From contig NZ_QQNB01000002.1 in assembly GCF_003345355.1 (NCBI RefSeq), forward strand, positions 806,001-870,000: a stretch of 64,000 nt of DNA, given 5' to 3'. This document shows positions 1-7,973 of this stretch, piece by piece. A program made the translations under genes and the position numbers. This DNA is from Sphingomonas aracearum. GTDB lineage: Bacteria; Pseudomonadota; Alphaproteobacteria; Sphingomonadales; Sphingomonadaceae. Each line of letters opens with the position of its first letter. Positions within the stretch are counted from its first letter, which is position 1. The notes under the pieces are model-generated. The model had not been told where the DNA came from, did no database searches, and was given only the letters and a program-made list of their open reading frames with translations.

Positions 1-1
1 T

Positions 2-163
2 GCGCGCGCCGATGCCCCGGTGGTGGTGCCGATGGCTCCCCCGCTGCGCTCGCTGAACCTGTCGGTGTCGGTTGCGGTGGTGCTGGCGGAGGCGCTGCGC
101 CAGACCGGCGGCTGGCCCGCGCCCCCGCCCGCGCCCTCGACTTCGGCGGCCCGCGGAGGCTAA
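2..163 (+). CDS. trmL: tRNA (cytidine(34)-2'-O)-methyltransferase, C-terminal part
   Basis: Partial gene cut by the left edge; 53 codons and a stop are visible. The motif RSLNLSVSVAVVLAEALRQ matches the C-terminal S-N-L-S trefoil-knot SAM-binding segment of the TrmL/SpoU family, which 2'-O-methylates the wobble base of tRNA-Leu. A Pro/Ala-rich tail follows. The stop lies 10 bases before the hemF start, so the two genes are probably co-transcribed. The trmL assignment, rather than another SpoU methylase, rests on this short segment and on a remembered hemF neighbourhood. Confidence 0.75.
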   Translation, partial: ARADAPVVVPMAPPLRSLNLSVSVAVVLAEALRQTGGWPAPPPAPSTSAARGG

Positions 164-173
164 GGCGCGGGCC

Positions 174-1025
174 ATGCCTGCCCTGACGCTCGACCCCGAA
201 CAGACCGCCGCCCGCACCTGGTTCGAATCCCTGCGTGACCTGATCTGCGCGGAGTTCGAGGCGATCGAGCGGGAGGCCGGCTCCGACGCCGCCTTCGCCT
301 ACACGCCGTGGGACCGCACCGACGCCGCGGGCGTGCCGAACGGCGGCGGCGGCGTGCGCGGCGTGATGAAGGGGCGCGTGTTCGAGAAGGTGGGCGTCAA
401 CGTTTCCACAGTCGGCGGCGCGTTCGAGGGCGAGTTCGGCCGCACCATCCACGGCGCCGCCGACGATCCGCGCTTCTTCGCCACCGGCATCAGCCTGGTC
501 GCGCACATGGCCAACCCGCATGTGCCGGCGGTGCACATGAACACGCGCTTTCTCGTCACCACCAGGCGCTGGTTCGGCGGCGGTGCGGACCTCAACCCCC
601 CGCTGCCGATCGCCGAGGACACCGACGATTTCCACGCCACGCTGAAGGCCGCATGCGACGCGCACGATGCCGGCCACTATCCGCGCTTCAAACAATGGGC
701 GGACGAATATTTCTACATTCCGCACCGCCAGGTGCATCGCGGCGTGGGGGGCATCTTCTTCGATCATCTGGAAGGCGATTTCGCGGCCAATTTCGCGTTC
801 ACGCAAGATGTCGGCCGCGCCTTCCTGGACGTGTTCCCGCGCATCGTCCGGCGGCGCATGGCCCTGCCCTTCACCGAGGCGGAGCTGGCCGAGCAGCGGC
901 GCTGGCGCGGGCGCTATGCCGAGTTCAACCTCGTCTACGATCGCGGCACGTTGTTCGGGCTCAAGACCGGCGGCAACATCGACGCGATCCTGATGAGCCT
1001 GCCGCCGCTCGCCGCCTGGGAATGA
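174..1025 (+). CDS. hemF: Oxygen-dependent coproporphyrinogen III oxidase
   Basis: 283 aa. HemF oxidatively decarboxylates coproporphyrinogen III to protoporphyrinogen IX in haem synthesis, in the cytosol, using O2. The length suits the family. Hallmarks include GGGGVRGVMKGRVFEKVGVN near residue 60, VHMNTRF near residue 120 with the catalytic-region His, RRWFGGGADLNP, and GGIFFDHLE. The ATG at 174 gives the expected N-terminus (MPALTLDPEQ); the reading frame extends further upstream, but only over the trmL end. The gene follows trmL directly. Confidence 0.96.
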   Translation: MPALTLDPEQTAARTWFESLRDLICAEFEAIEREAGSDAAFAYTPWDRTDAAGVPNGGGGVRGVMKGRVFEKVGVNVSTVGGAFEGEFGRTIHGAADDPRFFATGISLVAHMANPHVPAVHMNTRFLVTTRRWFGGGADLNPPLPIAEDTDDFHATLKAACDAHDAGHYPRFKQWADEYFYIPHRQVHRGVGGIFFDHLEGDFAANFAFTQDVGRAFLDVFPRIVRRRMALPFTEAELAEQRRWRGRYAEFNLVYDRGTLFGLKTGGNIDAILMSLPPLAAWE

Positions 1026-1029
1026 CGCG

Positions 1030-1346
1030 GTGGCGCTGATCCCGGTAGCTGACGGCGAGCTGGCGACGGTCGTCACCGCGCTCGAGATGACGGAGCGCCC
1101 CCGCCCTCGCCCGCTGCCCTCCTCGCCGTTGCGGCTGGTGCGCTGGCCCAAGCATGGACCCGCGACGTGCGGCGCGTGGCGCTGCATACCTGCACGCTGG
1201 ACCATCCGTCGGCGCTGAACTTCTACCGTGCGCAGGGCTTCGTGCCGGTATCGCGGACGATCGAGACCTTTGCCGATCCGCGCGCACTGGGGCTGCTGCC
1301 GGAGGACGCCGCGCCGCAGATCCCCTATCTCGCCAAGCGGCGATAG
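1030..1346 (+). pseudogene. GNAT N-acetyltransferase remnant with internal deletion and frameshift
   Basis: The first ~38 codons from GTG 1030 (MALIPVADGELATVVTALEM to SSPLRLVRW) look like the N-terminus of a GNAT acetyltransferase. That frame stops at 1218. The C-terminal part of the same kind of protein (HTCTLDHPSALNFYRAQGF, then IETFADPR and APQIPYLAKRR) is read in a different frame from about 1140 to the stop at 1344-1346. The two parts meet near 1137-1150, so roughly 100 residues, including the acetyl-CoA-binding core, are missing. I infer a single out-of-frame deletion; the product should be inactive. The 3' end overlaps the convergent membrane protein gene by 22 bp. Confidence 0.8.
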
Positions 1347-2068
1347 GCCGCGACCTGGATCAGCGTGGTCGCCAGCAACGCCGCCGCCGCGACCGCCGCG
1401 GCCCCGGCATCGACCAGGGTCACCGCCACCGGATTGCCGCCGCCCTCCAGCCGCAGCCAGCGGTCGAGCGACAGGAGCGGTGCCGCGACCAGCCCGCCGA
1501 GGATCGGGATCGCCGCCATGCCGGCCAGCACCAGCCCGTTCCCCCGTGTGAGCCGCCACCCGCGCGCGATCGCCTGAAGCGGGCCGATCGGCCGTTCCGC
1601 CACGATCACCGGGCCGGTCAGCATCAGCCGCCCCGACAGGAACAGCGCCGGGATCAGCAGCACCACCAGCCACATGCCAAGCGTCAACGGCACGCCCACG
1701 ATCATCGAGGCGAGGAGGAAGACAAGGAGGCGCCGGATCGACCGCGCCAGCGCCGCCCCCGTCGCCGGGCGCTCCCGGTCGAGATAGAGGCTCAGGACCG
1801 CGAGCTGGCCGAACTGGGTGAACAGCCCAGCCAGGCCATACCAGTGGCCATAAGCGAGCACCCATTGGGCGATGGTTTCCGCCAGCAGCCGCTGCTCCGC
1901 ATTGGTCATGCCCTCGCTGACCACCAATGCGGGCATGGGCGGCACCAGCAGGTTCAGCGCGAACAGCGGCAGGAACAGGAACACGCCCGCCACCGCGAGC
2001 AGCAGGTCGCGATCGCGCACCGCCATGCGCCACGCATGGCCCAGCGTGCCAGCAAGCGAGCGCCTCAT
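1325..2068 (-). CDS. Multi-pass membrane protein (GPDP membrane-domain-like), second of a tandem pair
   Basis: 247 aa, about six hydrophobic segments. It carries AIARGWRLTRGNGLVLAGM, the amphipathic motif typical of the membrane domain found with some glycerophosphodiester phosphodiesterases, but there is no catalytic phosphodiesterase domain. The upstream gene carries the equivalent SWRLTHGLSWRLFGTLLL motif, so the two are probably paralogues. ATG 2066-2068 overlaps the upstream stop (ATGA), which indicates translational coupling and probably a heteromeric complex. The function is unknown. Confidence 0.75.
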   Translation of the reverse strand: MRRSLAGTLGHAWRMAVRDRDLLLAVAGVFLFLPLFALNLLVPPMPALVVSEGMTNAEQRLLAETIAQWVLAYGHWYGLAGLFTQFGQLAVLSLYLDRERPATGAALARSIRRLLVFLLASMIVGVPLTLGMWLVVLLIPALFLSGRLMLTGPVIVAERPIGPLQAIARGWRLTRGNGLVLAGMAAIPILGGLVAAPLLSLDRWLRLEGGGNPVAVTLVDAGAAAVAAAALLATTLIQVAAYRRLAR

Positions 2069-2892
2069 GCCGCGGGGGCCGCCCGCTGCTCGGCGCGCAG
2101 CCGCACCAGGAGGTAAAGGCGCGCGGTGAACACCAGCGCCAGCACGGTGAAGGCGGTGGAAACGGCCGCCACCAGGATCGGGGTGACGATGTTGGCCGGG
2201 GCGAACGGCCCCTCCCCGCCGGCCAGCAGGGCAAGCACGGTGCCCGCCACGCTCTGCACCGCCATCACCGCCACGCTCGCGACGATCAGGAACAGCAGCA
2301 GCGTGCCGAACAGTCGCCAGCTCAGGCCATGCGTCAGCCGCCACGACCGGCCGAACGCGCGCAGGCCGCGCCGCTCCTCCAGCACCACCGGGAACAGCAC
2401 GAGCAGGCGGGCGAGAACGAACAGGCAGAGAAGGCTCCAGATCAGGCTGTAGAGCCCGAAGGGTCCGGCCGCCTCCTCCGGCATGGCCGCCATGCCCTGC
2501 TCGGCCAGCGCCGACAGGTCCGCCCCCTTGGCCGACAGGATCGCCACCGCGGGCACGAAGGTGAGCGAGAGCACGGCGAGCAGGAGGATCACGATGCCAA
2601 GCGCGGGGAGGAGCCGTTGCCCTGCCAGGCGGCGCGCCGGCCCGGGCGCCGGCACTGCCATCAGCGCCAGCGCCGTGACCGCCAGCTGCCCCCACAGCGA
2701 CACGATCGAGAGCAGGAGGTTGAGAAGGGATAAGGCATAGCCCATCGCCGGCCACGCCGCGGCGGCGGGCACCAGCAGGGCCTGGAGAACGGTGGGCAGG
2801 AACACCAGCGGCAGCGCCAGGGCCATTGTCGCGCCGGCATGGTCGGACAGGAAGCGGGTCGTCCGGTCCCACACATCGCCCATCAACACCAT
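2065..2892 (-). CDS. Multi-pass membrane protein (GPDP membrane-domain-like), first of a tandem pair
   Basis: 275 aa, predominantly hydrophobic with about six membrane segments; a short cytoplasmic N-terminus (MVLMGDVWDRTTRFLSDH) precedes the first. The motif SWRLTHGLSWRLFGTLLL near residue 185 resembles that of the downstream paralogue. No catalytic residues are recognisable. Starts at 2892, or possibly at the internal ATG four codons later. It is divergent from lipB across about 95 bp that must hold both promoters. The function is unknown; a transport or membrane-scaffold role is only a guess. Confidence 0.75.
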   Translation of the reverse strand: MVLMGDVWDRTTRFLSDHAGATMALALPLVFLPTVLQALLVPAAAAWPAMGYALSLLNLLLSIVSLWGQLAVTALALMAVPAPGPARRLAGQRLLPALGIVILLLAVLSLTFVPAVAILSAKGADLSALAEQGMAAMPEEAAGPFGLYSLIWSLLCLFVLARLLVLFPVVLEERRGLRAFGRSWRLTHGLSWRLFGTLLLFLIVASVAVMAVQSVAGTVLALLAGGEGPFAPANIVTPILVAAVSTAFTVLALVFTARLYLLVRLRAEQRAAPAA

Positions 2893-2986
2893 CCGGCCGG
2901 CTCCCGGCCGCTCCGTGCAGCCGCGGCCCGCTTAGCTGCCCCCGCCCCGCTTGCCAACAAGCCCCGCGCGGCACACATCACGCGCC

Positions 2987-3646
2987 ATGATCCCCGACGA
3001 TATCGAATGGCGCGTCTCCGCTGGCCTTACCCCCTATCAGGAGGCGCTCGCCGAGATGGAGGCGCGCGCGGCCGCGGTAGCGGCGGGCGAGGCGCGGGAG
3101 CTCGTCTGGCTGCTCGAACACCCGCCGGTCTATACCGCCGGCACCAGCGCCGCTGCCGAGGATCTGCTCGACCCCCGCTTTCCGGTGATCCAGACCGGGC
3201 GGGGCGGCAAATACACCTATCACGGCCCCGGCCAGCGCGTCGGCTACCTTATCCTCGACCTGGGCCGGCGCGGCCGCGACGTGCGCTGCTTCGTGCATGC
3301 GCTGGAGGACTGGCTGATCGGCGCGCTGGGGCGGATCGACATTCCAGCGTTCCGGGTGGAGGGGCGGGTCGGCATCTGGACGCGCGAGGGCGGAACGGAA
3401 GCGAAGATCGGTGCGATCGGCGTGCGGGTGAAGCGCTGGGTGACTCTGCACGGCTTTTCCGTGAACCTGGCCCCCGACCTGGCGGACTTCGGCGGCATCG
3501 TGCCCTGCGGTCTGGGCGAGTTTCCCGTCACCAGCGCGGCCCTGCTGGGAAAGTCGGCGGATTTCGCAACCTTTGACGAAGCGCTGGCGTTGGGGTGGCG
3601 CGCATTCGCGGAAAGTCTGTCCTGTGCGCGAAAAATCGAGGCTTGA
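2987..3646 (+). CDS. lipB: Lipoyl(octanoyl) transferase
   Basis: 219 aa. LipB moves octanoate from octanoyl-ACP to the lipoyl domains of 2-oxoacid dehydrogenases and GcvH. Visible family motifs: [13 protein letters not shown] with the conserved substrate-pocket residues, [14 protein letters not shown] with the catalytic Lys, and [15 protein letters not shown] with the nucleophilic Cys. ATG 2987 is the first good start ([11 protein letters not shown]); the frame is open to 2951 without homology. It stands alone, divergent from the membrane protein pair. Confidence 0.96.
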   Translation: MIPDDIEWRVSAGLTPYQEALAEMEARAAAVAAGEARELVWLLEHPPVYTAGTSAAAEDLLDPRFPVIQTGRGGKYTYHGPGQRVGYLILDLGRRGRDVRCFVHALEDWLIGALGRIDIPAFRVEGRVGIWTREGGTEAKIGAIGVRVKRWVTLHGFSVNLAPDLADFGGIVPCGLGEFPVTSAALLGKSADFATFDEALALGWRAFAESLSCARKIEA

Positions 3647-3733
3647 GGGCACCACGGGTTGCAGCTAATGTCCATCACGGTTTGGGTATTAAGGGCACAG
3701 CCTTCCAAGCCCATCATCTAGGGAGCTTTCCAA

Positions 3734-4006
3734 ATGCGTGCACTCATCTCCAAGGTCCTGACGGGTTCGGCGATCGCCGCGGCGGCGCTCGCGGTGTCGG
3801 CTTGCGGCTCGAAGACCGAAACCACCGAGAACACCGTCGTCACCGACATGAACGCCACCGAGGGCATGGGCGACACCATGACCGACAACATGACCGCGAC
3901 CGACGCCACGATGGGCAACGACGCGATGATGGCGAACGACACCAGCATGATGTCGAACGACACCACCATGACCACCAACAGCACCACCACCACCAACGCG
4001 ATGTAA
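3734..4006 (+). CDS. Small Met/Thr/Asn/Asp-rich lipoprotein
   Basis: 90 aa. The signal peptide ends in a lipobox (AVSAC, Cys24), so the mature 67-residue chain should be lipid-anchored. The mature part is low complexity, with degenerate units such as NDAMMAND, TSMMSND and TTMTTN, eleven Met, and no aromatic residue. No known domain is recognised; such proteins are usually annotated as hypothetical circumsporozoite-like or lipoprotein entries. A strong intrinsic terminator follows 45 bp after the stop, so it is probably monocistronic. The Met spacing could suit Cu(I) binding, but that is speculation. Confidence 0.8.
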   Translation: MRALISKVLTGSAIAAAALAVSACGSKTETTENTVVTDMNATEGMGDTMTDNMTATDATMGNDAMMANDTSMMSNDTTMTTNSTTTTNAM

Positions 4007-4050
4007 TCGCAGACGATTGGCGGCCCGGCCGCCGATCGGGTGAGGTGAAG

Positions 4051-4078
4051 GGCCGTCCGGGCGACCGGGCGGCCTTTT
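4051..4078 (+). terminator. Rho-independent terminator after the Met-rich lipoprotein
   Basis: A 10-bp stem (GGCCGTCCGG with CCGGGCGGCC, one G-U pair) closes a GCGA tetraloop and is followed by TTTT. This is one of the clearest intrinsic terminators in the window. Confidence 0.9.
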
Positions 4079-4205
4079 CGATTCCAGGCCCCTCCCGCTG
4101 CCGCGTCGCGGTCGCCCTCGACGGCTCGATGCGACAAGCCTGTTGAAAGCGCTTGGGATTAACCGTGAAAAGCCGTATCGGCGCAAAGCCAATGCGAGAG
4201 GGTGT

Positions 4206-4886
4206 ATGAGCGTGAAGCGTAGTGTGATCCGGCTGGTGGCGGCCGCTCTGGGAACGGCAATGGCGATCGCGGCGGTGCCCGCGCAGGCACAGTTCTTCTT
4301 CAAGTCGCACGACCTGTCCGCGCCGCCGGTGAAGGGCGACGAGCCCGGCTTCATCCCGTTGCCCGGCGGCACGCCCGCCGAATTGCGCGCCAGCCTGGTG
4401 TGGCACATGCGCGCGGCGATGAACTATGCCGCGCTGCAATGCCAGTTCGAGCCGACGCTGCTGAGCGTGGACAATTACAACGACGTGTTCCGCGACCACC
4501 GCGCCGAGCTCGACAATGCCTATGCGACGCTGACCAAATACTTCCAGCGCGTGAACAAGGCGCCCAAGGCGGCGCAGACCGCGCTGGATAGCTACGGCAC
4601 GCAGGTCTATTCCAGCTTTTCCACCGCCACGCCGTACATGTTCTGCCAGACGGCCGCCTCCATGGAACGCGACGCGCTGTTCACGCCGCGGGGCCAGCTC
4701 TACACGGTGGCCGAAAAGCGGATGCAGGAGTTGCGCAACTCGCTGGTGCCTTGGGGCGAGCAGCAGTTTCCGCGCGGCAACCAGTTCAACGGCCGGGTTT
4801 CCCTGCCCAGCCTGGACGCGCGCTGCTACGACAAGAAGGCTGCCTGGAACGGCAAGTGCGGGCCGTACACGCTGTACGAGCGGTAA
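4206..4886 (+). CDS. Exported protein of unknown function
   Basis: 226 aa. A Sec signal peptide (basic MSVKRS, hydrophobic core, cleavage after AQA at residue 28) precedes a soluble domain with four Cys (LQC, MFC, ARC, GKC), which could form two disulfides in the periplasm. Start chosen at ATG 4206, preceded by GAGAGG; an upstream TTG at 4143 would add a non-signal extension. The protein looks like a conserved sphingomonad hypothetical; no catalytic motif is seen. Confidence 0.8.
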   Translation: MSVKRSVIRLVAAALGTAMAIAAVPAQAQFFFKSHDLSAPPVKGDEPGFIPLPGGTPAELRASLVWHMRAAMNYAALQCQFEPTLLSVDNYNDVFRDHRAELDNAYATLTKYFQRVNKAPKAAQTALDSYGTQVYSSFSTATPYMFCQTAASMERDALFTPRGQLYTVAEKRMQELRNSLVPWGEQQFPRGNQFNGRVSLPSLDARCYDKKAAWNGKCGPYTLYER

Positions 4887-4984
4887 GGACCCCCGGTCTG
4901 CCGCGAAAGCGGACGGGCGAGGCGCGGCGCCGATCTACCAGCGTCGCGTCACCGGGCGGTCGGCGGAGTGCCGGCCGATCTCGC

Positions 4985-5617
4985 CTAGCGCAGCCCTAAC
5001 AGCTTGTGGGTCTGCAACGTCAGCCGCCATTTCGGCCGCGCCATGACGAGGTCGATCGCTGCGTGGTGGTTCTCGCGAGCGCGGGGATCGTCGAGCGGCT
5101 GGAGCAGGAAATGGCCGAACTGCCATTCCTCCAGCGCAACCGGGTCGATGCCCGCCTGCGGCCAGACCAGCTTCAGTTCGTCGCCCTGCCGCTGTACCAC
5201 CTCGCTGCCCGCCTTGGGGCTGATGCACAGCCAGTCGATGCCGGGATGCGCGGGCAAGGTGCCGTTGCTTTCCATCGCGATACGAAAACGGTGCGCGTGC
5301 AGCGTTTCCACCAGCGCGTCATCCACTTGCAGCATCGGCTCTCCGCCGGTCAGCACGACGAACCGCTCGGCCTCGCCCTCGCCCCAGAAGCCGACCACGG
5401 CCGCGACCAGCGCGGCCGCATCGGCGAAGCGCCCGCCGCCCAGCCCGTCCGTGCCGACGAAGTCCGTGTCGCAGAACCGGCACACCGCGCGCGCGCGATC
5501 CTCTTCCCGGCCGGACCAGAGATTGCACCCGGCGAAGCGCACGAACACCGCGCGGCGCCCGGCATTGACCCCCTCGCCCTGCAGCGTGAGGAACATTTCC
5601 TTGACGGCGTAGCTCAT
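4985..5617 (-). CDS. queE: 7-carboxy-7-deazaguanine synthase
   Basis: 210 aa radical-SAM enzyme converting 6-carboxytetrahydropterin to 7-carboxy-7-deazaguanine on the way to queuosine. The cluster-binding Cys occur as CX14CX2C (CNLW...VCRFC), the QueE-specific spacing rather than CX3CX2C. GGEP near residue 95 binds SAM. The N-terminus MSYAVKEMFLTLQGEG is characteristic, which selects ATG 5615-5617 over an ATG 24 bases upstream. It starts 4 bases after queC ends, so the pair forms an operon. Confidence 0.95.
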   Translation of the reverse strand: MSYAVKEMFLTLQGEGVNAGRRAVFVRFAGCNLWSGREEDRARAVCRFCDTDFVGTDGLGGGRFADAAALVAAVVGFWGEGEAERFVVLTGGEPMLQVDDALVETLHAHRFRIAMESNGTLPAHPGIDWLCISPKAGSEVVQRQGDELKLVWPQAGIDPVALEEWQFGHFLLQPLDDPRARENHHAAIDLVMARPKWRLTLQTHKLLGLR

Positions 5618-5621
5618 CGCA

Positions 5622-6314
5622 TCAGGCCGGGGTGACCGCATAGTTGGTGGGATCGGGCAGCCCGGCTTCCTCGAACCCCTTGGCGCGCAGGCGGCAACTG
5701 TCGCACTCGCCGCAATGCAGGCCGCCGGGCGCGGGATCGTAGCAGGACCAGCTCATCCCCGCGTCCAGCCCCAGCCGCGCCGCCTCGCGCACGATGTCCG
5801 CCTTGCTCATGTGCTGCAGGGGTGCGCGGATGCGGAAGGGCTTTCCCTCGACGCCGGCCTTGGTCGCCACCTCCGCCAGCCGCTCGAACCCGGCGATGAA
5901 CTCGGGCCGGCAATCGGGATAGCCCGAATAATCGAGCGCGTTGACCCCGATATACAGGTCGCGCGCGCCGGATGCCTCCGCCCAGCCGAGCGCCAGGCTG
6001 AGGAAGATGGTGTTGCGCGCGGGCACGTAGGTGATCGGGATGCCGGGCTGCACGCCCCCCTTCGGCACGTCCATATCGGCGGTCAGCGCCGAGCCGCCGA
6101 ACGCGGACAGGTCCAGCGGCAAGACGATGTGGCGCTCGGCGCCGAGCGCCGCGGCGATGCGCCGCGCGGCGGCCAGCTCGACCTGATGGCGCTGGTTGTA
6201 ATCCACCGACAGGGCAAGCAGGCGATGCCCGTCCTCGCGCGCCCGCGCGGCGGAAACCATGGAATCGAGCCCGCCCGAAACAAGGGCAACGGCGTAGGTA
6301 GGGGAAGTAGTCAT
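5622..6314 (-). CDS. queC: 7-cyano-7-deazaguanine (preQ0) synthase
   Basis: 230 aa. QueC uses ATP and ammonia to convert the QueE product to preQ0. The PP-loop SGGLDSM is at residues 14-20, and the zinc-binding Cys cluster [11 protein letters not shown] lies near the C-terminus. The length is normal. First gene of the queC-queE operon. Its product could feed queuosine tRNA modification or, less commonly, DNA deazaguanylation; nothing in this window decides between these. Confidence 0.97.
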   Translation of the reverse strand: MTTSPTYAVALVSGGLDSMVSAARAREDGHRLLALSVDYNQRHQVELAAARRIAAALGAERHIVLPLDLSAFGGSALTADMDVPKGGVQPGIPITYVPARNTIFLSLALGWAEASGARDLYIGVNALDYSGYPDCRPEFIAGFERLAEVATKAGVEGKPFRIRAPLQHMSKADIVREAARLGLDAGMSWSCYDPAPGGLHCGECDSCRLRAKGFEEAGLPDPTNYAVTPA

Positions 6315-6358
6315 CGGCGGCAGCTAGGGGGCGCAGCGCCGGATCGCAAGCCGCCCGC

Positions 6359-6385
6359 AAAAGAAGGGCCGCCCGGAAGCGGCCC
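6359..6385 (-). terminator. Intrinsic terminator after the DUF3617 gene
   Basis: On the minus strand GGGCCGC-TTCCGG-GCGGCCC forms a 7-bp stem followed by TTCTTTT. It lies about 80 bp past the DUF3617 stop and just before queC, which it insulates from upstream transcription. Confidence 0.8.
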
Positions 6386-6462
6386 AGTTCATGCTAGGGA
6401 GAAAACGTGTCCACCAGAGACGACGTGGTGCTCGATCTAGGGCAGCGAGGGTAAACCCTTGC

Positions 6463-6855
6463 TTAACGAGGCGGGGCGCAGGTGCCGGTGCGCCGCGCCT
6501 CATAGTCGAATTCGAAGGGCTGCCCGGCGGCGATGCCGGATGTCTGGATGTGCACCAGCCGGGAAGTTTCCACCGTCAGTTCGGTGCGGCCGTGGCCGGC
6601 GCCCGGGCAGGTATAATGCACCACCAGGCTGGCGGGCGCATCCTCCACCACGAAGCGGCTGCACCCGGCCCCGCGATGCGCGGGCTGCAACAGCAGGGCC
6701 GGGTCCGCCACGCAGACCGTCTGCACGGCGCCGCCCGCCTCGCGGAGTTGCCATTGCCCCCGCTCGATGCCGGCAAGCGCCGCCATGCGCGGCGCCGCCG
6801 CCGTCACGCCGGCAAGCGCCAGCGCCAATGTTCCCAGCCGAACGACCTGCCGCAT
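6463..6855 (-). CDS. DUF3617-like exported protein
   Basis: 130 aa. A signal-like N-terminus (MRQVVRLGTLALALAGVTAAA) is followed by a small beta-rich domain with GIERGQWQLRE, a CVAD segment, and Cys near the C-terminus (TGTCAPPR), the layout of DUF3617 periplasmic proteins. ATG 6855 gives a compact signal peptide; the upstream extension is Arg-rich and unlikely. Downstream of hslO (70-bp gap), it could be co-transcribed. No biochemical role is known. Confidence 0.75.
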   Translation of the reverse strand: MRQVVRLGTLALALAGVTAAAPRMAALAGIERGQWQLREAGGAVQTVCVADPALLLQPAHRGAGCSRFVVEDAPASLVVHYTCPGAGHGRTELTVETSRLVHIQTSGIAAGQPFEFDYEARRTGTCAPPR

Positions 6856-6924
6856 TGCCTTGCCCCGCCGGCGCCCCCGTGCGCCTGCCGCGCATCTGGG
6901 AAGCCCGCCGGCAGATTGCAACGG

Positions 6925-7836
6925 CTACGCAACGACCTCCGCGGCACGGACCGGGAACTTGGTGGAGCAGAACTGGCAGTCAACCTGGATGAAGCCGGTC
7001 TCGTCGGCCATCTCCTGCTGCTCCTCGGCCGAGAACTTGGCGAGCACCGAGCCGATATAGTCGGCCGAACAGCGGCAGCCGCGCACCAGCCGCGTTTCGG
7101 CCAGCAGGTTCACCCGCTCCTCCTCGTTGAACAGGCGCCACACCAGGGTTTCCAGCGGCAGCGCCGGGTCGGCGAGCTCGGCTTCGGACGTGGTTTCGGC
7201 CAGCGCGCGGACATGGTCCCATTCGGGATGGTCCAGCCGGGTATGCAGCCGCTCGCGCCCGTCCTCGCCCTCGGGCAGGTGCTGGAGGAACAGCCCGCCC
7301 GCCATGCACCGCCCACCCTGCCGCGCCATGCCGATGCGGATGGTGGTCGGGATCTGCTCGGACTGGAGGAAGTAGCTTTCGGCCGCCTCGGACAGCGACG
7401 TGCCGTCCAGCGGCACGATGCCCTGGTAGCGCTCGCCGCTGGACGCCTGGTCGAAGGTCACCGCCAGATAGCCCTTGCCGAACAGCGCGAACAGGGTCGG
7501 CTCTTCCGGCATCTCGGCCAGCCGATCGGCATCGAACTGCACATAGCCGCGCAGCTCGCCGCCGCGATAATCGCAGACGAGCAGGCTGACCACGCCACCC
7601 TGCGTCTGTGTCTGCAAGGTCAGCTGCCCGCCGGCATCCTTGAGCGTGGAGCCGACCAGCGCGGTGAGCGTCAGCGCCTCCGCCAGCAGCGCCTCGATCG
7701 GCGCGGGATAGGCGTGGGCGGACAGGATCGCATCCAGCACCGGGCCGACGCGCACCATCCGCCCGCGCGCATGCTGCGCCGGGATGGTGAAGCCGATCGC
7801 GCGGTCGAGATCGATGTTGCGGGGTTCGTCGGTCAT
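6925..7836 (-). CDS. hslO: Hsp33 redox-regulated chaperone
   Basis: 303 aa. Hsp33 is a cytosolic holdase switched on by oxidation of a zinc-binding Cys cluster. The C-terminal cysteines are present as CRC near residue 255 and CQFC near residue 290, the CXC...CXXC zinc site. The N-terminal holdase domain includes GYLAVTFDQ and ERYQGIVPL. ATG 7836 (MTDEPRNIDLDRAIGF) is selected; the upstream extension is coded by a palindromic repeat. It lies downstream of argF and is separated from it by that repeat. Confidence 0.93.
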   Translation of the reverse strand: MTDEPRNIDLDRAIGFTIPAQHARGRMVRVGPVLDAILSAHAYPAPIEALLAEALTLTALVGSTLKDAGGQLTLQTQTQGGVVSLLVCDYRGGELRGYVQFDADRLAEMPEEPTLFALFGKGYLAVTFDQASSGERYQGIVPLDGTSLSEAAESYFLQSEQIPTTIRIGMARQGGRCMAGGLFLQHLPEGEDGRERLHTRLDHPEWDHVRALAETTSEAELADPALPLETLVWRLFNEEERVNLLAETRLVRGCRCSADYIGSVLAKFSAEEQQEMADETGFIQVDCQFCSTKFPVRAAEVVA

Positions 7837-7843
7837 GGTCGTT

Positions 7844-7921
7844 CCGTTCGGGCTGGGCCTGTCGAAACCCTGCCCTTCTTCGCGAGGAAGAACGGCCCTT
7901 CGACAAGCTAAGGGCGAACGG
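7844..7921. repeat. Palindromic intergenic repeat, family A (copy 1)
   Basis: CCGTTCGGGCTGGGCCTGTCGAAACCC faces GGCCCTTCGACAAGCTAAGG...GAACGG across a short centre. Outer and inner arms are imperfectly complementary and form a long hairpin. The core CTTGTCGAAGGGCC is a familiar REP-like element of sphingomonads. It fills most of the argF-hslO gap. A related, more degenerate element lies at 38296-38397. Confidence 0.8.
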
Positions 7922-7973
7922 GAGGGAGGCGACAGGCGATGTCCGCCCCAAGATAGGAGGCGCGACCTTCCGA

